Source: Bacteroidota bacterium | GTDB taxonomy: Bacteria; Bacteroidota; Bacteroidia; Chitinophagales; Chitinophagaceae | Direction: 5' to 3' | Length of the DNA: 16,583 bases | Assembly (NCBI GenBank): GCA_023427575.1 | Contig: JAEZAY010000162.1 | Location: 1 to 16,583 of the forward strand | Part shown: one piece after another, positions 7,852 to 14,405 of the stretch | Layout: every line of letters begins with the position of its first letter | Numbering within the stretch: the stretch's first letter is position 1 | Program-made: the position numbers and the translations under genes | Notes under the pieces: model-generated | Databases searched by the model: none | Told to the model about the DNA's origin: nothing | The model's input: only the letters and a program-made list of their open reading frames with translations

Positions 7852-10086
7852 TTAAACCTGTTCGGTATCATACCGGTCAACGGTTTCGATGCCCGGCAGT
7901 CTTTTAAGGTGTTCTACCAGTTCATCCAACTCCTCCTTATCATGAACGTACACCTTTACATTTCCATGAAATAATCCCTCCCGCGCTTCGATGGTCATCG
8001 CATTGATATTGATTTTCATTTCGCCCGAAATCAGGTTGGTGATTTTATGGATTACGCCCACATCATCCAGACCAATGATCTTAAGGCCGGTCAGGAAGGA
8101 AATCTCTTTGTTTTTTGCCCATTTGGTCTTTACTACCCGGTGCCCGTAATTGGCCATCAGTTTGGCGGCATTTGGACAATTGGTACGGTGAATAGTCAGC
8201 CCTTTTCCGGTAGTCACAAATCCAAAAACATCATCGCCGGGAATCGGTTTACAGCAATTGGCCAGATTGTAAACAATTTTGTCGCTGCTTTCCCCAAATA
8301 TGATCAGCTCGGCATCTTTCTTATTGATTGGTGTTGACTCCGGCTTCAGTTCCGTAACTACAGGCTTTGCCGGCTTTGGAGCTTCAAGCCGGTCGCCCAG
8401 CAAATGAAATTCTTTCAATTCCTTCAGGTCGAGCGCCTTGATCGCAATCTGATAATGCAGATCCAGCGAAGAGGAGAGCTTGTAAAATGTGGTCAGAATA
8501 TCAACATTATGCTGGCTGTAAGAAGCTCCCATTCCTTCCAGCTTGCGCTGAAGAAAATACTTTCCTTCATCGGCGATCAGTCTTTTTTCCTCTTTTAATG
8601 CATCCTTGATCTTTGCTTTTGCCTTGGCCGTAACTACCAGATTCAGCCAGTCTTCGTGCGGCTTCTGCTTTCCCGAAGTGATGATTTCCACCTGATCGCC
8701 GCTGCGCAGCTTATGGCTGATCGGAACCAGCTTGTGGTTCACCTTGGCGCCAATACATTTAGAGCCAACAGCGCTGTGGATCGAAAAAGCAAAGTCCAGC
8801 GCTGAAGAACCGACCGGCAACATTTTCACATCGCCCTTGGGCGTATACACATAAATCTCTTCGGTAAGAAAGCTGGTTTTAAAATCCTGCAGAAAGTCAA
8901 CGGAGTCCGTTTCCTGATTGCTCAGCACCTCTCTGATCTGTTGAAACCATTTTTCAAATCTTCCTTCATCATTTCCGCCCTCTTTGTATTTCCAGTGTGC
9001 TGCCAGGCCCTTTTCGGCAATATCATTCATTCTTTTGGTCCGGATCTGCACCTCCACCCATTTACCCTGGGGTCCCATCACGGTAGTATGCAATGCTTCA
9101 TAACCATTTGCTTTCGGATTGCTGAGCCAGTCGCGCAAACGTTCCGGAGCGGGCGTGTATTCATCCGTGATAAAGGAATACACTTTCCAGCAATCTTCTT
9201 TTTCTCTATCGGTAGGTGAATTTAATAATACGCGGATAGCGAACAGGTCGTACACCTCTTCAAAAGCAACTCCTTTTTTCCGCATTTTATTCCAGATGGA
9301 ATGAATGCTTTTGGGTCGGCCATAAATTTCAAAGTTGAAACCCCCTTTCTCCAGTTTGTCTTTAATTGGTTTGATGAACTCGTTGATATATCGGGAACGC
9401 TCTCTTTTGGTTTCCGCCAGTTTGCGGGCAATTTCGCGGTAAGCTTCCGGCTCCAGGTACTTCATGGCCAGGTCTTCCATTTCCGTTTTAATGGTATATA
9501 ATCCCATCCGGTGCGCCAGTGGCGCGTACACATAAACGGTTTCAGAAGAGATTTTCAACTGGCTTTCACGCTTCATGCTGTCGAGCGTTCGCATATTATG
9601 CAGGCGGTCGGCCAGTTTAATGAGGATCACCCGGGGATCATCGGTAAGGGTGAGCAGGATTTTTTTAAAATTTTCGGCCTGTTGCGAAGCACTGACATCT
9701 ATTACATTGGCGATCTTGGTCAGCCCGTCAACAATCCGCGCGATTTCCGTTCCATAGGTTTTTTCAATCGAATCAATGGTGATATCGGTATCTTCCACCG
9801 TATCGTGAAGCAATGAACATATTGTAGAACGAACCCCCAGACCGATTTCTTCCACACAGATCCTGGCAACCGCCAGCGGATGCAAAATATAGGGCTCGCC
9901 GCTTTTCCGGCGCATGGTCTTATGGGCATCCGCCGACATTTCAAAAGCCATGCGCACGATCGCTTTGTCCCTTGGTTTTAATTTTGGCTTCAATGAGCGC
10001 AGCAAGGCACGGTATTCTCTCAGTATCAGCTTTTTTTCCTGCTCTTCATTGAGATTGTATTTCGGAGGCGCAGCAACAGTATCCAT
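7852..10086 (-). CDS. Bifunctional (p)ppGpp synthetase/hydrolase (RelA/SpoT family)
   Basis: This Rel enzyme makes (p)ppGpp from GTP/GDP and ATP and hydrolyses it, controlling the stringent response. The 744 residues show the full long-RSH order. The HD hydrolase domain has ILHP (67-70), the HD pair 94-95 in LLHDTVEDT, and LADRLHNMRT (158-167); all metal-binding positions look present. The synthetase domain has GRPKSIHSIWNKM (256-268), YDLFAIRV (279-286), GYEALHTTV (328-336) and EVQIRT (345-350) with the likely catalytic Glu345. A TGS domain begins near 408 (IYVYTPKGDV). A Cys motif (ANCCKPIPGD) and a C-terminal ACT domain follow. RxK at 269-271 resembles the bifunctional type rather than RelA-only enzymes. 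The start ATG at 10086 is preceded by a possible -7 element TAAATTCG (10100-10093, minus strand). The upstream region is shared with the divergent tRNA-Leu. Confidence 0.96.
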   Translation of the reverse strand: MDTVAAPPKYNLNEEQEKKLILREYRALLRSLKPKLKPRDKAIVRMAFEMSADAHKTMRRKSGEPYILHPLAVARICVEEIGLGVRSTICSLLHDTVEDTDITIDSIEKTYGTEIARIVDGLTKIANVIDVSASQQAENFKKILLTLTDDPRVILIKLADRLHNMRTLDSMKRESQLKISSETVYVYAPLAHRMGLYTIKTEMEDLAMKYLEPEAYREIARKLAETKRERSRYINEFIKPIKDKLEKGGFNFEIYGRPKSIHSIWNKMRKKGVAFEEVYDLFAIRVLLNSPTDREKEDCWKVYSFITDEYTPAPERLRDWLSNPKANGYEALHTTVMGPQGKWVEVQIRTKRMNDIAEKGLAAHWKYKEGGNDEGRFEKWFQQIREVLSNQETDSVDFLQDFKTSFLTEEIYVYTPKGDVKMLPVGSSALDFAFSIHSAVGSKCIGAKVNHKLVPISHKLRSGDQVEIITSGKQKPHEDWLNLVVTAKAKAKIKDALKEEKRLIADEGKYFLQRKLEGMGASYSQHNVDILTTFYKLSSSLDLHYQIAIKALDLKELKEFHLLGDRLEAPKPAKPVVTELKPESTPINKKDAELIIFGESSDKIVYNLANCCKPIPGDDVFGFVTTGKGLTIHRTNCPNAAKLMANYGHRVVKTKWAKNKEISFLTGLKIIGLDDVGVIHKITNLISGEMKININAMTIEAREGLFHGNVKVYVHDKEELDELVEHLKRLPGIETVDRYDTEQV

Positions 10087-10111
10087 ACATCACGAATTTA
10101 CAGAAATTGAA

Positions 10112-10142
10112 TTCGGTTTTTATAACAAATCTCTTACTTTTG
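10112..10142 (+). promoter_or_regulatory. Bacteroidota-type promoter of tRNA-Leu
   Basis: TTCG (10112-10115), a 19-base spacer, then TACTTTTG (10135-10142), an exact TAnnTTTG. The -33 element has one mismatch from TTTG. The predicted start near 10149 lies about 45 bases before the mature tRNA. Confidence 0.55.
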
Positions 10143-10192
10143 CACTCCTTTTAGGTAAAGCGGACTGAAATTTATTCATTTCGCATTTAGAA

Positions 10193-10274
10193 GCGGATGT
10201 GGCGAAATTGGTAGACGCAATAGACTTAGGATCTATCGCCGCGAGGCATGGGGGTTCGAGTCCCTCCATCCGCA
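10193..10274 (+). tRNA. tRNA-Leu (anticodon UAG)
   Basis: The acceptor stem pairs GCGGATG (10193-10199) with CATCCGC (10267-10273), with discriminator A at 10274. The anticodon stem ATAGA/TCTAT (10220-10224 and 10232-10236) encloses the seven-base loop CTTAGGA, giving anticodon TAG at 10227-10229, which reads CUN Leu codons. A long class II variable arm (CGCCGCGAGGCAT region) and a T-arm with TTCGAGT follow. The total is 82 nt. The 3' CCA is not encoded, so it must be added after transcription. The gene is bounded by its own promoter and a strong terminator. Confidence 0.97.
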
Positions 10275-10277
10275 CAA

Positions 10278-10306
10278 AAAATCCCCCGGCCAATCCGGGG
10301 GATTTT
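10278..10306 (+). terminator. Strong terminator after tRNA-Leu
   Basis: AAAATCCCCCGG (10278-10289) pairs perfectly with CCGGGGGATTTT (10295-10306) across a 5-base loop. T-rich sequence follows. The hairpin begins 3 bases after the tRNA discriminator base, and its symmetry could let it work in both directions. Confidence 0.9.
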
Positions 10307-10345
10307 GATTTTCACCCCCAGCTGCGTTTTTTATCCAGTTCCATT

Positions 10346-10360
10346 TCACTAACTTAGTGA
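10346..10360. promoter_or_regulatory. Near-perfect palindrome before universal stress gene
   Basis: TCACTAA-C-TTAGTGA (10346-10360) is a 7-bp inverted repeat around one base, ending 14 bases before the ATG at 10375. This is a candidate operator for a dimeric regulator. Its identity is unknown. Confidence 0.4.
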
Positions 10361-10374
10361 GATAACCTTTTGCA

Positions 10375-11193
10375 ATGCAACTGATTCTTGTCCCTACCGA
10401 TTTTTCCTCCCAGGCCCGGAACGCGCTTACCCATGCCTGCCAGATAGCAAAAACCTTTAACGCGAAAATCATCTTGCTGCATGCGTATATGCTGCCGACC
10501 CCTGTCAGCGAAGTGCCTTATGTTATGGTTACCGTGGACGAACTTCAGAAAGAAAATGAAAATCTGATTAAAAAAGAAGCGGAAAACGTACTGGCTGAAT
10601 TTGGAGTGGAGACGGAATGGATCGTCAGAATCGGTATTCCCTCCGATGAAATAAAAGCCATTACGGAAGAAAGAGATATCGACCTGGTGGTTATGGGGAT
10701 GAAAGGCGTGGGCGGCCTGGATAAAATAATTGGAAGCACCACTACCAATGCCATCAGCAAACTCAAAACACCGGTAATGATCATCCCGCAGGATGCCCGG
10801 TTCCGGCCCCTAAAAAAAATCAGCTTTGCCACCGATCTCCATTATGAGATCCTGCCTAAAAACTTTAAACCACTCACCGAACTTGCGTCTGCCTACAATG
10901 CTTCGCTCCAAATCCTTTATGTACACCGGAAAAACGATGCCCCACGGGTTGATGAACTGGAATGGCGCCGTACAGTGGAACAGTATTTCAGTTCTATTGA
11001 ACATGAATTTTTTACAGTGGAAGACAGTTCGGTTATGCATGGAATCAATTCATTCATAGAACAGCATTCCAGCGAGCTGCTGGTAATGATTGCCCATAAG
11101 CATACTTTTCTGGAACGGATTTTCAACAGGAGCCAGACCCGGGCAATGGCCTATGAAACCCGGATTCCCCTGCTGGTTCTTCAAACAAAATGA
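10375..11193 (+). CDS. Universal stress protein with two UspA domains
   Basis: This is a cytoplasmic UspA-superfamily protein; such proteins bind nucleotide or act in stress survival, but no specific substrate can be inferred. The 272 residues form two tandem domains. Domain 1 (about 1-138) begins MQLILVPTDFSSQA and has the nucleotide-binding-type motif GMKG followed by GSTTTNAI near residues 107-126. The gap between the glycines is 8 residues rather than the usual 9. Domain 2 (about 147-272) begins KKISFATDLHY but ends with AHKHTFLERIFNRSQTRAM, lacking the glycine motif, so it probably does not bind ATP in the standard way. The ATG at 10375 fits the conserved first strand. It lies 68 bases after the tRNA terminator and should have its own promoter, but no clear one was found. 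No terminator was seen after it. Confidence 0.92.
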   Translation: MQLILVPTDFSSQARNALTHACQIAKTFNAKIILLHAYMLPTPVSEVPYVMVTVDELQKENENLIKKEAENVLAEFGVETEWIVRIGIPSDEIKAITEERDIDLVVMGMKGVGGLDKIIGSTTTNAISKLKTPVMIIPQDARFRPLKKISFATDLHYEILPKNFKPLTELASAYNASLQILYVHRKNDAPRVDELEWRRTVEQYFSSIEHEFFTVEDSSVMHGINSFIEQHSSELLVMIAHKHTFLERIFNRSQTRAMAYETRIPLLVLQTK

Positions 11194-11237
11194 GGTTTTA
11201 GCCCCGGTTTTTAACGGCGTATTCACCCGAATACTCT

Positions 11238-11245
11238 TACCTTTG
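11238..11245 (+). promoter_or_regulatory. -7 promoter element of tig
   Basis: TACCTTTG (11238-11245) is identical to the rplS -7 element. No convincing TTTG lies 19-20 bases upstream. The predicted leader is about 85 bases long and contains a small hairpin, GTTTTT (11282-11287) with AAAAAC (11294-11299). Confidence 0.5.
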
Positions 11246-11337
11246 CAGCCCGAATTCATATTCCGGCGCCTGCGGAGCTTTGTTTTTACGGACAAAAACT
11301 TCCGGGCGAGCATCCTTAATAAATAAAAACAAACAAT

Positions 11338-12714
11338 ATGGCTACAGTAACAAGGGAGAATATTGGGTTACTGAATGATAAGATCACCGTCCGGATCGAA
11401 AAAGACGATTACCTGTCTTCTTTCGAAAAATCACTGAAGAATTTCAGTAAAAATGCAAATATCCCCGGTTTCCGCAAGGGAATGGTTCCAACCGGCATGA
11501 TTAAAAAAATGCACGGCCAGGCCGTTTTTGCCGATGAAGTACTGCGGTCGGTAGAAAAAGAACTTACTACCTACATGCAGAATGAAAAGCTGGAAATTTT
11601 TGCACAGCCTCTCCCTCTGCCCGATAATGATAGCCGCCAGATTGATATGAACAATCCGAAAGAGTATGATTTTTCTTTTGAAATCGGACTGAAGCCTGAA
11701 TTTACCCTCCCCGAGTTGTCTGAACTCAGCGCCCCCATGTACAAGGTGGATGTAACCGATGAGATGGTGAATGAAGAGCTGGATCGTTTACAAACCCGCC
11801 AGGGTAAATTGACCGAGCCTGAAGCGGTGGAGAATGAAGAAAATGTATTAAATGTCACCTTTACCGAATCTGATAAGGACGGAAATTTGGTAGAGGGTGC
11901 AAGTGCCGTCGATAATTCGCTGCTGGTAAAACATTTCACGCCCGCGGTTCGGGCTGAACTGATGGGCAGGAAAAAAGACGAGACTATCACCATTTATTTC
12001 CCCGCGGCTTTTGAGGAAGCTCAGAAGCACAATCTTATTCATGATCTTGGGCTTTCGCATGAGGAAGCGGGTCAGGATAAATATTTCAGTATGAAGATCA
12101 CCAAGGTGGGTCATATTGAAAAAGCTGAATTAAACGAAGATCTTTTCAAAGCTGTATATCCGCAAAAAGAGATCAGCAACGAAGCGGATCTGCGCAATGC
12201 CGTTCGCGAAGAAATGCAGCAATACTGGGATAGCCAGAGCCGCAATCACCTTCAACACGAGGTTTATCATTTGCTGATAGACAAAACCGAAATCAGTTTT
12301 CCGGAAGAGTTTCTGAAAAAATGGTTGGAAAACAACGGCGAGCAGCAAAAAACCAGAGAACAGGTGGATGCCGAGGTCCCCGCTTTCATAAATCAGTTGA
12401 AGTGGAATCTGATTACCGATGAGATCATGAAGCAAAATAATTTCGAGGTAAACCCGGATGATCTGAAAACATTTGCCAAAAAACAATTGTTCAGCTATAT
12501 GGGAATGAATGTGGCGGATGAAGAACAGCCCTGGATCAACGACTACCTGAACAAAATGATGTCTGATAAAAAGTTCGTGGAAGATTCCTACAACCGGATC
12601 ATCACCGAAAAACTGTTTGAATGGGCTGAGACCAAAGTAAAGAAAGAAGAGAAACCGGTGAGTGTTGCGGATTTCACTGCAGAACTTCAAAAGCATCAGC
12701 ACCACCAGCATTAA
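11338..12714 (+). CDS. tig: Trigger factor chaperone
   Basis: Trigger factor binds at the ribosomal exit tunnel and shields nascent chains. The 458-residue product has an N-terminal ribosome-binding domain with the L23-contacting signature GFRKG at 44-48 (NIPGFRKGMVP). A diverged middle region (about 150-260) sits where the FKBP-type peptidyl-prolyl isomerase domain lies in other species. A long helical C-terminal chaperone domain follows. The protein is slightly longer than the E. coli one and ends in a His/Gln tail (KHQHHQH). The isomerase region is weakly conserved by eye, so enzymatic activity is uncertain. The start ATG at 11338 follows an A-rich stretch instead of a Shine-Dalgarno site. 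It is separated from the clp genes by a clear terminator at 12731. Confidence 0.93.
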   Translation: MATVTRENIGLLNDKITVRIEKDDYLSSFEKSLKNFSKNANIPGFRKGMVPTGMIKKMHGQAVFADEVLRSVEKELTTYMQNEKLEIFAQPLPLPDNDSRQIDMNNPKEYDFSFEIGLKPEFTLPELSELSAPMYKVDVTDEMVNEELDRLQTRQGKLTEPEAVENEENVLNVTFTESDKDGNLVEGASAVDNSLLVKHFTPAVRAELMGRKKDETITIYFPAAFEEAQKHNLIHDLGLSHEEAGQDKYFSMKITKVGHIEKAELNEDLFKAVYPQKEISNEADLRNAVREEMQQYWDSQSRNHLQHEVYHLLIDKTEISFPEEFLKKWLENNGEQQKTREQVDAEVPAFINQLKWNLITDEIMKQNNFEVNPDDLKTFAKKQLFSYMGMNVADEEQPWINDYLNKMMSDKKFVEDSYNRIITEKLFEWAETKVKKEEKPVSVADFTAELQKHQHHQH

Positions 12715-12730
12715 TATAAAAGAGATATAG

Positions 12731-12761
12731 AGGGCCAATTCAGATTGGCCTTTCTTTTTTT
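12731..12761 (+). terminator. Rho-independent terminator after tig
   Basis: GGCCAAT (12733-12739) pairs with ATTGGCC (12744-12750) across the loop TCAG, and the flanking A-T and G-T pairs lengthen the stem. A T-rich run (12751-12761) follows. It lies 17 bases after the tig stop. Confidence 0.88.
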
Positions 12762-12843
12762 AAAACGCCTTCCAAACGCTTGCTGTCAGCCTGTTTAGCG
12801 CCCGCTTATGCATTTTTGGCAGTTTAAAAGTTTGGACGGAGAT

Positions 12844-12860
12844 TTGGTATAACTTACCAA
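12844..12860. promoter_or_regulatory. Palindrome upstream of first clpP
   Basis: TTGGTA (12844-12849) and TACCAA (12855-12860) form a perfect inverted repeat with a 5-base gap, ending 21 bases before the clpP ATG. It does not resemble the CtsR or CIRCE heat-shock operators. It is a candidate regulator site in the presumed promoter region of the clpP-clpP-clpX operon. Confidence 0.4.
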
Positions 12861-12881
12861 TCACAATTGAAAAGTTTAAAT

Positions 12882-13574
12882 ATGAACGTTCAGAAGGAAT
12901 TTGAAAAATACGCAGTAAAACATAAAGGCATTTCGAGCAATACCCTTCATGCATATACGAAGCATCAGGTAACGAATCTGACGCCGAATATTATTGAAGA
13001 GCGTCCCATGAATGTTGCCGTAATGGATGTTTACAGCCGTTTGATGATGGATCGGATTATTTTTTTAGGATATCCGATCAATGATGAAGTAGCGAATATT
13101 GTGACGGCCCAATTACTTTTCCTGGAAAGTACCGATCGCGCCCGGGATATCCAGATGTATATCAATTCTCCCGGTGGAAGTGTGTATTCAGGATTGGGAG
13201 TTTACGACACCATGCAATACATTACCCCCGATGTGGCAACGATATGTATCGGGATGGCGGCGTCGATGTCGGCTGTATTGCTAACTGCCGGAACCAATGG
13301 AAAACGCACAGCCTTAAAGCACAGCCGGATCATGATGCATCAGCCCAGCGGTGCCATAGGCGGCCAGGCAAGTGATATTGATATCACCGTGAATGAGATC
13401 CGCAAGGTGAAAAAAAATCTTTACGATATCATTTCCTATCACAGTGGCAAATCGGCCAAACAGGTTGAAAAAGATTGTGACCGCGATTATTGGTTAACAT
13501 CGGAAGAAGCAAAGGACTATGGTTTGGTGGATGAAGTATTGCTGATCAATCCAAGGAAAGAGAAAAAAGACTAA
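12882..13574 (+). CDS. clpP: ATP-dependent Clp protease proteolytic subunit (first copy)
   Basis: ClpP is the tetradecameric serine peptidase that degrades substrates fed by ClpX. The 230-residue protein has the full triad: Ser128 in GMAASMSA, His153 in MMHQPSG and Asp202 in CDRDYW. The spacings of 25 and 49 residues equal those of E. coli ClpP. The N-terminal part has the conventional ClpP entry sequence (IIEERPMNVAVMDVYSRLMMDRIIFLG), and MYINSPGG (92-99) contributes to the ClpX-docking pocket. I chose the ATG at 12882; the frame extends to a TTG at 12867, but MNVQKEFEKYAVKH is the expected Bacteroidota N-terminus. The second clpP begins 54 bases downstream, after a small hairpin. This copy looks like the ancestral housekeeping enzyme. 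Confidence 0.96.
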   Translation: MNVQKEFEKYAVKHKGISSNTLHAYTKHQVTNLTPNIIEERPMNVAVMDVYSRLMMDRIIFLGYPINDEVANIVTAQLLFLESTDRARDIQMYINSPGGSVYSGLGVYDTMQYITPDVATICIGMAASMSAVLLTAGTNGKRTALKHSRIMMHQPSGAIGGQASDIDITVNEIRKVKKNLYDIISYHSGKSAKQVEKDCDRDYWLTSEEAKDYGLVDEVLLINPRKEKKD

Positions 13575-13580
13575 GCGCAA

Positions 13581-13603
13581 ATCCCGGACCGGGATAACTT
13601 TTT
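13581..13603 (+). terminator. Possible weak terminator or attenuator between clpP genes
   Basis: ATCCCGG-A-CCGGGAT (13581-13595) is a perfect inverted repeat, followed after AAC by five T (13599-13603). The T run is short and offset, so partial read-through into the second clpP is likely. It could set the ratio of the two ClpP subunits. Confidence 0.45.
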
Positions 13604-13628
13604 ATTCGACTAATAAATACCTAAGAAC

Positions 13629-14276
13629 ATGGATATGCACTCAAAATATTTATGGAATAATTACCGGATGGATGACGAAGAGGAACCAGAAGAAAAAGAA
13701 CCTAAAGAAGATAAAAGCGCCGAAGCCTCGATGCTGATGAAAAAAATGGAGAAGTTCTTTTTCAGAACCCGCTCCGTTTATTTATGGGGTGCGGTAGATG
13801 ACCGTACCGCTAAAGATGTAACTACCAAAATGTTGTTACTCGATGCTGATAAACCGGGAGAAGAGATCAAATTTTTTATAAACAGTCCGGGCGGTGTGGT
13901 TACCAGCGGAATGGTGATTTATGATACTATGCGAATGCTGAAAAGTCCTGTAAGCACCATTTGTATGGGACTGGCGGCATCGATGGGCTCTATATTACTC
14001 AGTGGCGGTGTTAAAGGGAAGCGTTTGATCTATCCGCATGGCGAAGTGATGATCCACCAACCCAGCCTGGGCGGACATATGCAGGGGGTAAGCATTGATC
14101 TGGAGATCACTGCCAAACAAACCCGCCGCGTGAAAGAGATCGGAGCCCGGATCCTTGCGGAAAACTGCGGTAAAAAATTCGAGCAGGTAATGAAGGATTT
14201 TGACCGTGATTACTGGATGGATGCCAAAGAAGCAATCGAGTATGGCATTGTAGACGAGATCGTTGAGAAATTATAG
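13629..14276 (+). CDS. Divergent second ClpP-family peptidase
   Basis: This is a second ClpP-type subunit (215 residues), clearly different from the first copy. The nucleophile Ser118 lies in GLAASMGS and His143 in MIHQPS. The third member is probably Asp194 in FDRDYWM: the His-Asp spacing is 51 rather than 49 because of a two-residue insertion after HQPS (LGGHMQGVSIDLE region). The conventional N-terminal ER...YSRLL segment is missing, and residues 15-32 form an acidic extension (DDEEEPEEKEPKEDKS). The docking strand reads FFINSPGG instead of MYINSPGG. It lies between clpP and clpX, so a mixed ClpP1-ClpP2 complex driven by ClpX is plausible but not shown. The start is the ATG at 13629; MHSKY at residue 3 is an alternative. 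Confidence 0.9.
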   Translation: MDMHSKYLWNNYRMDDEEEPEEKEPKEDKSAEASMLMKKMEKFFFRTRSVYLWGAVDDRTAKDVTTKMLLLDADKPGEEIKFFINSPGGVVTSGMVIYDTMRMLKSPVSTICMGLAASMGSILLSGGVKGKRLIYPHGEVMIHQPSLGGHMQGVSIDLEITAKQTRRVKEIGARILAENCGKKFEQVMKDFDRDYWMDAKEAIEYGIVDEIVEKL

Positions 14277-14324
14277 GCCTGGCTGTTAATTTTTTGACAG
14301 CGACCATAATAATAAAGTCGGTTA

Positions 14325-14356
14325 TTGGGAGGTACGGAAAAAGTTAATGAACTTTG
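14325..14356 (+). promoter_or_regulatory. Weak candidate internal promoter before clpX
   Basis: TTG (14325-14327), a 21-base spacer, then GAACTTTG (14349-14356), one mismatch from TAnnTTTG. Between it and the clpX ATG lie two small inverted repeats, at 14356-14371 (imperfect) and TCCCG/CGGGA at 14374-14390. This is the longest gap in the clp operon (129 bases). Confidence 0.3.
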
Positions 14357-14405
14357 GCCTTTTAAAAAGCCTGTCCCGGGCAGTGCGGGATACTAATGAA
14401 ACCAG

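Noticed and set aside
7653..7880. 75-codon minus-strand frame between relA and purA
   Set aside because: It starts inside the end of relA and its second half is translated heptamer repeat and hairpin. It has no protein-family resemblance and no start context, so it is treated as chance.
12130..12738. 202-codon minus-strand frame with hydrophobic residues opposite trigger factor
   Set aside because: It lies antisense to the well-supported tig gene and overlaps its terminator. The hydrophobic look comes from complementing Lys/Glu/Asn codons.
12867..12881. TTG start for the first clpP
   Set aside because: An ATG 15 bases later gives the expected N-terminus, and TTG would add five non-family residues.
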